Assembly (NCBI GenBank): GCA_034927815.1
Contig: JAYFPK010000008.1
Span: 186,001 to 250,000 of the forward strand
DNA from: Limiplasma sp034927815
GTDB lineage: Bacteria; Bacillota; Clostridia; Christensenellales; Aristaeellaceae
DNA: 64,000 nt
Direction of reading: 5' to 3'
In this document: positions 1 to 10,693 of the stretch, one piece after another
How the letters are laid out: each line of letters begins with the position of its first letter
Position numbering within the stretch: position 1 is the first letter of the stretch
Position numbers and translations under genes: made by a program
Notes under the pieces: model-generated
What the model saw: the letters and a program-made list of their open reading frames with translations, nothing else
The model's database searches: none
What the model was told of the DNA's origin: nothing

Positions 1-2060
1 CGGCCCATTACAAAATCAGCGGCGGCCGACAGCAGCCAGGCGATGGCGTCCGAATACAGGGATCTCCTTCTCAGCTTGGGGGGCAGCGCCTCTATGGTGC
101 CCAGGAGCCGCGCGAAGGCCCCCCGCTTCAACAGGAACATGAAATGCACATAGAGCCCGTTGGTATGCATGGGGGTGAGCAGCCGGGGGCCGAACTCCCC
201 GTTTTTCAGCCAGCCGGCGACCCGCTCCAAGGCCCCAAGCTCCACCAGAAGATTGCCGTGGACCGTATCCAGCACCGTACGGGTGAAAAACACGCCCTGA
301 TTCCCGCAGGAGGCGGCCTTTTCCATCAAGGAAATAGCGTTTTGCCAGCCCTGTACGTCGCACTTCAAAATCGCAATGTCCGCCAGGGTCAGCGCGGCGC
401 TGAGCTGGATGATGCACTGCCGCCTGTCCTCGGCCAGGGCCAGGGCCTTGTACGCGAAGACCTCCGCCCCCGGTATATCGCACCGGTTGTAGGCCAGCTC
501 GGCCCGAAACAGCGCGTCCGCGCCGCTGCCATGGCCCTGGGTCAGCCGGGAATAGACGGCGATAAACGCCTCCAGGGCGTCGGCCTCCCGGTCGGCCTCC
601 CCGGCGTTGATATGAAACTCCGTAAGCTGGTAATACCCGCCGAAGGCCCAGGGAGCCTGGGGCAAAATGACCCGGGAGCAGGCCGCGCCAAACAGGGCCT
701 CGGCCTCCTGCGCCCTGGGGAGCATCTTTTCCAGCTGGGGATATTGCAGATACACGGACAACAGCAGCCATTCCGCCCTCAGCAGGCCGGTTTGGGGCAA
801 AAGCCCGTCCAGCTCGGCCATGAGCCTTGCAAACTCCCCGTCCTTGCCCCAGGATTTAAGGGCCCAGGCGGCGCACAGCATGGCAAGGGGATGCCGCTCC
901 CTGACGTCCGCCGGGCAGTTTTGGGCGACGTCCAGGGCGATCTCAAAAAACGTGCCCTCCCCGATCTCCTCATAAATCAAAGGGGACAGGTCCAGGGAGA
1001 GAAGCGCTTCGTAGGCGTTTACCCGGGCGTAAAACTCCGCCGCCTCCGCGGTCTTGCCCTCCTCCAGGCACACATCCCCCGCCCTTTTCAGGCATTCCCG
1101 CTCAAAGGCCTCCCCCCGCCGGGCCCGCTCCCGCATCAGCAGCTCAAAGAGGATCGCGTGGGGCTCGTAGCGCCGCTGCTGGGCATCATACCGGATGAAG
1201 GGGCTGTTCAGGCAATCCGCGGCGTACTCCGGCAGCGCGCCGCAGCGCAGCAAGGCGCATAGTTGCCGGGTGGTAACCGTTGGAAAATAAGACAGGCGAA
1301 GGAGGAATTCCTGCCCTTCGCCTGTAAGCTTGTCCCAGATGAGCCTCTCCATGAGCTGCACGATGGCGGTATCGGAAAAATCCCCGGTCTTTTGGTAGGC
1401 GCAAAGCTGCAAATAGACGGCGATGACCCAGCCGTCGGTCACATCCTTCACCCGCCACGCCTGTGCGGGGGTGATCTCCACGCCGGCCAGGCGGTAGTAC
1501 CGGCGGATGTCCTCCGCCTCCAGCCGCAGGTCCTGGGCTGTGATATGGGGGATGCCCCAGGTGGCGATGGCAGAGAGAAAGTCCCGCTGGAGCATCTGGG
1601 TGATCAGGATGATATGCGGCGCATCCCCGCCGTGCTCCAGCAGCGCGGCCCAAAAGGGGGGCGGCACCACGGCGGACAGGCACTGGAAATTGTCGATCAC
1701 AAGCCAGGTTTCATGGCTGCTCCGGATGGCCCGGATGATATCGCAGGCTTCCCCCAAGGTGAAGGCGTTGGGAAAGCCCGTGGCGAGCAGCGCTTCCCCG
1801 GCCTGGCTGTCGATCCGGGCGATTTCCCGGCAAAAGCGCCGGTACAGGGCCACCGGGGCTTCCTCCACGGCGGTAAACCAAAAAACATCCGCGCCTTGCG
1901 GCGTGGCTGCCTCCAGCTGATCCCACACAGCGGTGGTTTTGCCATATCCCGAGGGCGCTTCCACAATCGCCGCCGGCGAAGTAACAAGCACCCGCAATTT
2001 TTGCTTCAGGTGTTGGGAGTAATAGTGAATGTCCGAACCTGCGCTTGTCCTTTGTTTCAT
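1..2060 (-). CDS. MalT/LuxR-type ATP-dependent transcriptional regulator (partial, C-terminus beyond window)
   Basis: The reading frame is open from ATG 2060 to the left edge (686 codons), so the stop lies outside. A Walker A motif APSGYGKTT sits at residues 35-43 and a Walker B-like WLVIDNF about 85 residues later. This is the layout of STAND ATPase regulators of the MalT/LuxR class. Downstream comes a winged-helix-like part and then a long helical region consistent with TPR-like repeats. In this family the LuxR helix-turn-helix is C-terminal, so it would be off the window and cannot be confirmed. GGAG lies about 6 nt before the start. The promoter is at 2121-2149. Inducer and targets cannot be read from the sequence. 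Confidence 0.82.
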   Translation of the reverse strand, partial: MKQRTSAGSDIHYYSQHLKQKLRVLVTSPAAIVEAPSGYGKTTAVWDQLEAATPQGADVFWFTAVEEAPVALYRRFCREIARIDSQAGEALLATGFPNAFTLGEACDIIRAIRSSHETWLVIDNFQCLSAVVPPPFWAALLEHGGDAPHIILITQMLQRDFLSAIATWGIPHITAQDLRLEAEDIRRYYRLAGVEITPAQAWRVKDVTDGWVIAVYLQLCAYQKTGDFSDTAIVQLMERLIWDKLTGEGQEFLLRLSYFPTVTTRQLCALLRCGALPEYAADCLNSPFIRYDAQQRRYEPHAILFELLMRERARRGEAFERECLKRAGDVCLEEGKTAEAAEFYARVNAYEALLSLDLSPLIYEEIGEGTFFEIALDVAQNCPADVRERHPLAMLCAAWALKSWGKDGEFARLMAELDGLLPQTGLLRAEWLLLSVYLQYPQLEKMLPRAQEAEALFGAACSRVILPQAPWAFGGYYQLTEFHINAGEADREADALEAFIAVYSRLTQGHGSGADALFRAELAYNRCDIPGAEVFAYKALALAEDRRQCIIQLSAALTLADIAILKCDVQGWQNAISLMEKAASCGNQGVFFTRTVLDTVHGNLLVELGALERVAGWLKNGEFGPRLLTPMHTNGLYVHFMFLLKRGAFARLLGTIEALPPKLRRRSLYSDAIAWLLSAAADFVMG

Positions 2061-2120
2061 AAGGAGCTCCCGCCGTGGCAAAAGGATACCGCGTGATCAG
2101 CGGACCGCGTCTTCTGAAAC

Positions 2121-2149
2121 AGTATACCAAAAAAGTGGAAACCTGTCAG
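2121..2149 (-). promoter_or_regulatory. Sigma-A-type promoter of the MalT/LuxR-type regulator
   Basis: On the minus strand CTGACA (2144-2149) and TATACT (2121-2126) are separated by 17 bp. The predicted start is about 55 nt upstream of the ATG at 2060. Confidence 0.65.
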
Positions 2150-2486
2150 TAAGAATCTGAAGGGAGGGGGGAGGGAGTACTTGATTTTGAATTGCCTTTG
2201 GGCGGAAGATTACTTTTCGTTTCGGAGAGCTTGAGGGCTTTTGCCTAATACCAGGATGATTTCTTTCCTTGGTTACAGGAAACGAGTACGTCAGGGGGCC
2301 GGGGGGATTTCCGATTTCTCCCCAAGGCCCCCTGACGACCCCGTTCCCCCCAGGGCGGCCGGGGCTCTGCCCCGGACCCCGATTGGCGCACACACATCCC
2401 TTTTTACAAGTTGCTGCGGCTTAGAAAAGACAGCAGGCCTGTTTTGAAACCTGTCCATACGACCCCGCACCGCCTTTTTTCCCTGC
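2150..2486. other. Intergenic stretch with two GC-rich palindromes and no convincing gene
   Basis: Short frames here have no ribosome binding site or recognisable product. GTCAGGGGGCC (2290-2300) is the inverse of GGCCCCCTGAC (2326-2336). CCGGGGC-TCT-GCCCCGG (2359-2375) is a perfect 7-bp hairpin resembling short extragenic palindromes common in GC-rich genomes. The secA promoter follows. Confidence 0.5.
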
Positions 2487-2487
2487 C

Positions 2488-2517
2488 TTGCGTAGTTTCC
2501 TCCCCCCGTGTTATAAT
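2488..2517 (+). promoter_or_regulatory. Promoter of the secA operon
   Basis: TTGCGT (2488-2493) and a perfect TATAAT (2512-2517) are separated by 18 bp, about 70 nt before the secA start. Confidence 0.65.
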
Positions 2518-2586
2518 CTAATGTGACGTTTGCTGCCCATTGGGCTTTCCCCAGGGGGCAATCCATAGCGTAAGGAGACGACCGCA

Positions 2587-5319
<2,733 letters not shown>

Positions 5320-5380
5320 CCGGTTCCGCGTTCCAGTTCAATGGCAAGCCCAAATATCAGAAAGAAAAGATGTGAGTACG

Positions 5381-6479
5381 ATGATCGACCAAGACCGCTT
5401 TCGGCAGGACCTCCAGCGGCTTCGCGAAACCATCATAAAGGCAGGGGATGCACTTTAACTTGGACCGCATGAAGGAAGAGCTGTCCGAGTTAAAGGAAGA
5501 AATGAACGCCCCGGAGTTCTGGACGAACCTGGAGCGCTCCACCGCGGTGAACCGGCGCGTATCCTCCCTGGAGGGGAAAATCAACCATGTAACCCGGCTC
5601 CATGGCCGTGCGGACGACGTGGAGGCCATGCTCGCCCTCCTGGCGGAGGAAGAGGACCCGGATATCGCCGCCGAGTGCGAGGCGGAACTGGCGGCCCTGT
5701 CCACAGACGCGGAGGCCCTGGAACTGGAAACCCTGATGCGGGGCGAATATGACCATTGCAACGCGGTGCTCAGCCTCCACGCCGGGGCCGGGGGCACCGA
5801 GGCCCAGGACTGGACGGAGATGCTGTACCGCATGTACACCCGCTACTGCGAGCGCCACGGCTACAAGGTGACCCTCCTGGACTTCCTGGAGGGGGACGAG
5901 GCCGGGGTGAAAAGCGCCACCTTCCAGGTGGAGGGGGACAACGCCTACGGCTTTTTGCGCAGCGAGAAGGGCGTGCACCGCCTGGTGCGCATCTCTCCCT
6001 TTGACAGCAACGCCCGCCGCCATACCTCCTTCAGCTCTTTGGACGTGTCCCCCATCATGGAGGACGACGGGGAGTTTGAGGTGAACATGGAGGAAGTGCG
6101 CATCGACACCTACCGGGCCGGGGGCGCGGGAGGCCAGCACGTCAACCGCACAGACAGCGCCGTGCGCATGACCCACATCCCCACGGGGGTTGTGGCCCAG
6201 TGCCAGAACGAGCGCAGCCAGATCCAAAACCGAGAGATGTGCTTGCGCATCTTAAAGAGCCGCCTGCTGGAGCTTCGGGAACGGGAAAAAGAGGAGCAGA
6301 TGGCCGACATCAAGGGCGAGATGAAGAAGATCGAGTGGGGCAGCCAGATCCGCAGCTATGTGTTCCAGCCCTACACCATGGTGAAGGATCACCGCACGGG
6401 CTTTGAAATGGGCAATGTGGACGATGTGATGGACGGCAACCTGGACGGCTTCATCACCGCGTACCTGAAAATGCAGTAA
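5381..6479 (+). CDS. prfB: Peptide chain release factor 2 (RF2), made by programmed +1 frameshift
   Basis: RF2 ends translation at UGA and UAA. Frame 0 starts at ATG 5381 (GTG 5372 is an in-frame alternative), gives 25 codons ending GDAL, and meets TAA at 5456-5458. A +1 shift at CTT continues as NLDRMKEEL to the stop at 6477-6479, for a product of 365 aa, the usual RF2 length. In the joined protein the RF2-specific anticodon tripeptide SPF is at 205-207 and GGQ at 250-252, the same numbers as in E. coli RF2. Both parts are needed, since the frame-0 piece supplies the normal N-terminus. It follows secA by about 60 nt. Confidence 0.95.
5443..5459 (+). promoter_or_regulatory. prfB: prfB programmed +1 frameshift site with TAA in place of TGA
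   Basis: AGGGGA (5443-5448) is a Shine-Dalgarno-like stimulator. It is followed by TGCA, the slippery CTT (5453-5455), the in-frame stop TAA (5456-5458) and C. The usual site is CTT TGA C with three bases between stimulator and CTT; here the spacer is one base longer and the stop is TAA, which RF1 also reads. Confidence 0.88.
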
Positions 6480-6516
6480 ACGGCTGCAAGGCGGCCAATA
6501 CAAAGGAGGCGTTTTG

Positions 6517-7461
6517 ATGGCGGAGGACAAGGGCATTCTGGGTAACATCACCGGAAACCTGATGGACGATTTGAAGGACAAGGTGGACCCCTCCAAGCTG
6601 TTCAGCGAAAAGAACTTGCAAAAGAAGCGCAATTCCTTCTGGACCTGCCTGATCGCCGCCTTTCTGCTGATCGCCCTGGCTTTGGGGGCGGCGGTGTACT
6701 ACAACGCCACCAAGGTGAGCCTGCTGACGGAAGGGATTCAGGAACATGTGAACCTGGGGGCTGTGGGGCTCACCGAGGAAAGCGCCAGGACCTTTGCCAT
6801 AAGCACCTTGGGATACCTCCAGGGGCAAACCAGCGAATGGGCTCCCCTTCTGGTGGTGGGCGACCACATCCTCCCCATCCCTGAAGCCTTTAAAAGCCAC
6901 ATGGCCACGGTGAAGGGCTGGTTTACCTCCGCCACGGCAGTGCTGCTGGCGGGGCTGGCCATCGCCTTGGTGCTGCTGGGCCGGGTCCTGATCGGCGTCA
7001 AGGGCGCCAAAAAGGGCAGCTTCTCTTTGGGTGGCTATTACATCGGCGCGCTGGTGCCCTTGGTGCTGATCGCCGGGGTGGGGCTGTGGGGCGCTTTCAA
7101 CTTTGAAAGCCTTTGGAACCTGCTGCACCAAACCCTGATCCCAGACGGCATCTTCAGCGCCGCGGAGCCCATCATGCAGCTCTTCCCCGTAGGCCTGTTC
7201 AGGGGCTATGCCAAGCCCGTCGCCATTGCCTTCGGCATCCTGGCGGGGGTGGTGCTGGCGCTGCCTGTGCTGCTCTTCCCCCTGTCCAAGCTGCTCACCG
7301 CCCTGTTTGGCAAAAGCCGCGCCTCCGGCGGCGGCTCCTCCCGGAGCGGTTCTTCCCGCAGGAGCGCCTCCAGCCGGAGCGCCGGCGCTGCCCGCAAGAG
7401 CGGCACGGCCCGCAAATCCTCCGGCCGCAGCGCCAAAAAAACCACCAGCGCCAGCAAGTAA
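6517..7461 (+). CDS. DUF1461-like integral membrane protein with basic Ser/Arg/Lys-rich tail
   Basis: The 314-aa product has a cytoplasmic N-terminus, one membrane segment near residues 44-65, an outside region ending in IPEAFKSHMATVKGWF, and then three further hydrophobic segments. The YL...F..HM..VK.LF pattern before the second membrane helix recalls DUF1461 (TIGR01906), whose function is unknown. The last ~45 residues are a low-complexity basic Ser/Arg/Ala/Lys tail, possibly nucleic-acid or polyanion binding; that is inference. AAAGGAGG at 6502-6509 places the start at ATG 6517. It lies between prfB and tsaD in one operon. Confidence 0.6.
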   Translation: MAEDKGILGNITGNLMDDLKDKVDPSKLFSEKNLQKKRNSFWTCLIAAFLLIALALGAAVYYNATKVSLLTEGIQEHVNLGAVGLTEESARTFAISTLGYLQGQTSEWAPLLVVGDHILPIPEAFKSHMATVKGWFTSATAVLLAGLAIALVLLGRVLIGVKGAKKGSFSLGGYYIGALVPLVLIAGVGLWGAFNFESLWNLLHQTLIPDGIFSAAEPIMQLFPVGLFRGYAKPVAIAFGILAGVVLALPVLLFPLSKLLTALFGKSRASGGGSSRSGSSRRSASSRSAGAARKSGTARKSSGRSAKKTTSASK

Positions 7462-7470
7462 AGGAGCCTC

Positions 7471-8556
7471 ATGAACACCCCAGCCGAAATGAAAGCCAAA
7501 TTGGAAGCCTTGCAAGAGAAGGCTTCCAATTTTCAACCGGATGCCGCGCCCATCCGCATCCTGGCCCTGGAAAGCAGCTGCGATGAAACCGCCGCCGCCG
7601 TGGTGGAGAATGGCCGCAAGGTTCTCTCCAGCGTGATCTTTTCCCAAGTGGACATCCACGCCCTCTACGGGGGGGTGGTGCCGGAAATCGCCAGCCGCGC
7701 CCATGTGGACGCCTGCGACCGGGTCATCGACCAGGCCCTGCGGGAGGCGGGCCTCACCCTGGGGGACGTGGACGCCCTGGCCGTTACCTACGGGCCGGGC
7801 CTGGTGGGGGCGCTGCTCACCGGGGTGAGCTGCATGAAGGGCCTGAGCTATACCACCCGCCTTCCCTTGATTCCCGTGAACCATATCGAGGGACATGTGA
7901 GCGCCAACTACCTCTCCACCCCCCGGCTCCAGCCGCCCTTTGTCTGCCTGGTGGTCAGCGGCGGCCACAGCCATCTGGTGCGGGTAGAAGATTATGCCAG
8001 CTACACCCTTTTGGGGCAGACCGTGGACGACGCCGCCGGGGAGGCCTTTGACAAGGCCGCCCGGGTGCTGGGCCTGAGTTATCCCGGCGGGCCGCTGCTG
8101 AGCAAGCTGGCCCAAGGCGGGGACGATTCCTATCTGAAACTCCCCCATCCCTCCCCAGAGGGGCGGTATGATTACAGCTTTTCCGGGCTGAAAACCGCCT
8201 TTCTCAACGCCTGCCACAAGCTCCAGCAGCGGGGGGAGGAGCTGCCCAAGGCCGATCTGGCCGCCTCCTTTGAAAAGGCCGTGGTGGACAGCCTGTGCGA
8301 AAAGGCTGTGCTGGCGCTGCAGGAAAGCGGCCTCACCACCCTCTGCCTGGCGGGAGGGGTATCCGCCAACCGCCGCCTTCGAGCGCAAATGCAGGAGTTG
8401 GCAAAAAGGCACGGCTTTACGCTGTGCCTTCCGGAGCTATGGCTCTGTACGGACAACGCCGCCATGATCGGCAGCGCCGCCTATTACCGGCTGAAAAAGG
8501 GCCAGGGGGCCGGTTTGAGCCTGAACGCCGTCCCCGCCCTGCGGCTGGTGGAATAG
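7471..8556 (+). CDS. tsaD: tRNA N6-adenosine threonylcarbamoyltransferase TsaD
   Basis: TsaD transfers the threonylcarbamoyl group to A37 of ANN-decoding tRNAs, working with TsaB and TsaE, which are not in this window. Visible motifs are LALESSCDETA (31-41), the metal-binding HIEGH (138-142), VVSGGHSHL and the ATP-site LAGGVSANRRLR. The protein is 361 aa against a usual ~340. The extra ~25 residues are N-terminal, before the conserved IRILALESSCD. The ATG at 7471 lies 6 nt after AAAGGAG (7461-7467), so the extension looks genuine. It is the last gene of the secA operon and ends 12 bp before a convergent holin gene. Confidence 0.97.
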   Translation: MNTPAEMKAKLEALQEKASNFQPDAAPIRILALESSCDETAAAVVENGRKVLSSVIFSQVDIHALYGGVVPEIASRAHVDACDRVIDQALREAGLTLGDVDALAVTYGPGLVGALLTGVSCMKGLSYTTRLPLIPVNHIEGHVSANYLSTPRLQPPFVCLVVSGGHSHLVRVEDYASYTLLGQTVDDAAGEAFDKAARVLGLSYPGGPLLSKLAQGGDDSYLKLPHPSPEGRYDYSFSGLKTAFLNACHKLQQRGEELPKADLAASFEKAVVDSLCEKAVLALQESGLTTLCLAGGVSANRRLRAQMQELAKRHGFTLCLPELWLCTDNAAMIGSAAYYRLKKGQGAGLSLNAVPALRLVE

Positions 8557-8568
8557 GGCTTTGCGCCC

Positions 8569-9168
8569 TCAGCCGTTTCCCTTCGCCCGCCAATGCTGGC
8601 GCTGGGGAGCCTCCGGCTGGGGGGAAGCCTCCGGCTCCTCCTGGAGGGAAGCGCTTTGGGGCATGTTTTCCTCCCCGTCTGCTTGCCCTTGAAAGCCCTC
8701 CCCAGAGCCCAGGTTCAGTTCTCCCGCCGCTCCTTCCTTCTCCTCCTGGGCCAGCCGCTCCAGGGCGGAGCGGAGCTTGCCCGGAATGGGCACCCCGGCC
8801 ACCGCCAGGTTTTCCAGGAGGGACAGGGCCTCGTTGCTGATGTAGAACCAGGTCACCGCGCTTTGGAACATCACGTTCCCCTGGCCGATGAAGTCATCCA
8901 GGGCATAGGCCAGCAGAACCACCAGCAGCATCATGCCCTTTTTCAGCAGCCCCTTGGCGCCCGCCGTGCTGGACAGCCCCCCGGTGACGCTCTTTCTGCT
9001 CTTTTTCAGGAAAGCGGCCACCACGCCGCTGAGATAATCTGCGATCATCAGGGCCAACAGCAGCACAATGGCCTTGTTGTCCCCCGCGGCCATACCCCGG
9101 AAAAATCCCGCGGCCAGCATGGCGCCTTTCACGATCAAGTCCCAGGTATGCCGCAGAAAGCTGCCCAT
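8569..9168 (-). CDS. Phage-type holin family protein (TIGR01593-like), stand-alone
   Basis: The 199-aa product has three to four hydrophobic segments in its first ~130 residues, with the family pattern ADYLSGVVAAF...GLLKKGMML...NEALSLLENLAVAGVPIPGKL. This matches the toxin-secretion/phage-lysis holins of Clostridia. The remaining ~65 residues are acidic, Gln/Glu/Pro-rich and probably disordered, which is unusual. ATG 9168 is preceded by AAAGGGGG with 7-nt spacing; longer in-frame extensions lack such a site. No endolysin, phage structural gene or toxin is adjacent, so it is not an obvious prophage remnant. It is convergent with tsaD. Confidence 0.82.
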   Translation of the reverse strand: MGSFLRHTWDLIVKGAMLAAGFFRGMAAGDNKAIVLLLALMIADYLSGVVAAFLKKSRKSVTGGLSSTAGAKGLLKKGMMLLVVLLAYALDDFIGQGNVMFQSAVTWFYISNEALSLLENLAVAGVPIPGKLRSALERLAQEEKEGAAGELNLGSGEGFQGQADGEENMPQSASLQEEPEASPQPEAPQRQHWRAKGNG

Positions 9169-9279
9169 TCCCACGCCCCCTTTGGGGCAGGATATTCCGG
9201 CGGCTGCCTGCTTATGAACCCAAAGGGGCCTTCCCCGTTGCCGGGAGCGCCCCTTACCTCTTACGGAAGAAGGGATGTT

Positions 9280-9831
9280 ATGGGCCTTTTCCTGCCGCTG
9301 CTGGCCCGGCCTGGCACCCTCAAAGCGCTCGCCGCCGCCCGGGAGCTTCTGGCCGCCCCCACGCCGCTGCTCTCCGACTGCGGCTCCTACTGCGATCACG
9401 CCTGCTGCCAAAGCGACGGCACCGGGGAAAACGGCATGCTGCTCCTCCCCTTTGAGGAGCATTTCTACCGCAAGCCCATCCCCGGCTTTCCCTTCCGCCT
9501 GCTCCCGGATGATACCGTGCTCAAGGGCGGCCGCCGGCTGGTGTGCGAAGGGCATTGCCCCAGGGAGCACCGGCCCCTTTCCTGCCGCCTCTTTCCCCTG
9601 CGGCTGCGGGTGGACCTGGAGGACGCCGGAGGGCGGCCAAAAGTCCGGGCGGAAATCGACCCCCGCTCCTGGGCCCTGTGCCCGCTGCCTGAGCGGGGCG
9701 GCCTTCACGCCTTTTCCCCCGCCTTTGTGGAGGCTGTGGAAAAGGCCGGGGCCCTCTTGGCCCAAAACCTGTGGTTATTGGAATTTTTGGTGGTGGAACA
9801 GGAGAAGCTGGATGAGGCCAGGAGGCTGTAG
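9280..9831 (+). CDS. Cys-rich YkgJ-like putative metal-cluster protein
   Basis: The 183-aa product carries clustered cysteines: DCGSYCDHACC near residue 33, CEGHCPREHRPLSCRLFPL near 90-110 and a later CPL. The Cys clusters followed by a CR.FPL segment resemble the YkgJ/UPF0153 zinc- or iron-chelating family, of unknown function. ATG 9280 lies about 5 nt after AGAAGGG; the earlier ATG at 9275 is in another frame. It is divergent from the holin gene and ends just before the palindrome cluster at 9839-9920. Confidence 0.55.
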   Translation: MGLFLPLLARPGTLKALAAARELLAAPTPLLSDCGSYCDHACCQSDGTGENGMLLLPFEEHFYRKPIPGFPFRLLPDDTVLKGGRRLVCEGHCPREHRPLSCRLFPLRLRVDLEDAGGRPKVRAEIDPRSWALCPLPERGGLHAFSPAFVEAVEKAGALLAQNLWLLEFLVVEQEKLDEARRL

Positions 9832-9838
9832 GGGGACG

Positions 9839-9920
9839 TTGGGGACGCTGTCCCCAAACCCCTGCTTAGGGACTAAGTCCCTAAGAACCCCTGCATAGGA
9901 GCGCCCTTCGGGCGCTCCTA
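9839..9920. repeat. Cluster of three perfect palindromes between convergent genes
   Basis: TTGGGGAC-GCT-GTCCCCAA (9839-9857), CTTAGGGAC-TAA-GTCCCTAAG (9865-9885) and TAGGAGCGCCC-TTC-GGGCGCTCCTA (9896-9920) are joined by short ACCCCTGC-like linkers (AAACCCCTGC, AACCCCTGCA). No clear T-tract follows on either strand, so this could be a mosaic repetitive extragenic element as well as a transcription barrier. Confidence 0.7.
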
Positions 9921-9934
9921 CAAATTTTATCCCC

Positions 9935-10681
9935 TTACCCCTTCACCCACCGGTCAAGCCAGGCGGCTACGGAGCGGTTCATCTCCGCCATGAAGGGGCT
10001 GCTCCACTTGCGCTTTTCCATGGCCAGCACCGCCTGGGGGAAGCCGTCCTTTCCAGGGGCGGTCCTGGCGTTGTGCATGACGGCCAGAGCCTGGGCGTCG
10101 GCGGCCCGGTAGGCGTTTTCATGCACCAGGGCCTCCAGGGGCAGGCGGACGGGCTTCGCCCGCTCCCGTTGCTGCCGGGTGGGCGCGCCTATGCAGAGCA
10201 TGGTCACGGGCATGGCAAAGCGGGGAATCTGCAAAAGCTTGGCAATGGCCTCGCCGTTTTCCAGCACGTCGCCGATGTAGCAGGAGCCCAGGCCCAGGGC
10301 TTCGGCGGCCACCACCACGTTCTGGGCGGCGATCACCGCATCCGAGGCGGCCAAAAACAGGTCCCCCTGGGCCGGAGTGCGGGGGTTTTGCGCCCCGGCG
10401 GCCACAAAGCTGTCATACCAGCGCTGCCAGTCCGCCAGGAACACCAGCACCACCGGGGCCTGGGCGATAAAGGGCTGGTTATCGCAGAGCACGGCCAGCT
10501 CGTCCTTGATGGCCTGATCGGTGATATCCAAAATGGTGTACAGGGTCATGCAGCCCGCGGTGGGGGCGGCCACGGCGGCCTCCAGAAGCCGGCGCTTTTC
10601 CAGGGCCGTCACCGGGCGGGCGGGATCGTAGACCCGCACGCTTTTGCGGGCGTGAAGCTGGCGAAGGGTTTCATTCTCCAT
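9935..10681 (-). CDS. Nitroreductase-family FMN oxidoreductase
   Basis: The 248-aa product is an NAD(P)H:FMN oxidoreductase-type nitroreductase of roughly the NfsA/Frp size class. The N-terminal RKSVRVYDPARPV...EAAVAAPTAGCMTLY segment fits the FMN phosphate/ring site, and ASDAVIAAQNVVVAAEALGLGSCYIGD is the family's conserved central helix and loop. The natural substrate cannot be inferred. It starts 12 nt after the argF stop, so it is probably the last gene of the arginine operon; no link to arginine synthesis is known. Confidence 0.85.
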   Translation of the reverse strand: MENETLRQLHARKSVRVYDPARPVTALEKRRLLEAAVAAPTAGCMTLYTILDITDQAIKDELAVLCDNQPFIAQAPVVLVFLADWQRWYDSFVAAGAQNPRTPAQGDLFLAASDAVIAAQNVVVAAEALGLGSCYIGDVLENGEAIAKLLQIPRFAMPVTMLCIGAPTRQQRERAKPVRLPLEALVHENAYRAADAQALAVMHNARTAPGKDGFPQAVLAMEKRKWSSPFMAEMNRSVAAWLDRWVKG

Positions 10682-10693
10682 GAGGGGTCCTTC

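Noticed and set aside
144..2096. Two long plus-strand open frames
   Set aside because: They lie opposite the minus-strand MalT/LuxR-type gene, are Gly/Pro/Gln-rich without motifs, and reflect GC-rich codon bias. The minus frame has Walker motifs.
2241..2447. Small plus-strand frame before secA
   Set aside because: No ribosome binding site, crosses two palindromes and has no recognisable product.
5381..5458. prfB as a pseudogene broken by a stop codon
   Set aside because: The stop lies exactly at the known RF2 frameshift position with an SD-like stimulator, and the joined protein has normal length and motif numbering.
8569..9168. Prophage remnant
   Set aside because: No integrase, lysin, structural gene or attachment repeat seen around the holin.
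8593..9279. Upstream part of the frame that contains the YkgJ-like gene
   Set aside because: It runs opposite the holin gene. The real start at 9280 has its own ribosome binding site.
9839..9920. CRISPR array
   Set aside because: The repeats are different palindromes without equal spacers. No array-like spacing was seen anywhere in the window.
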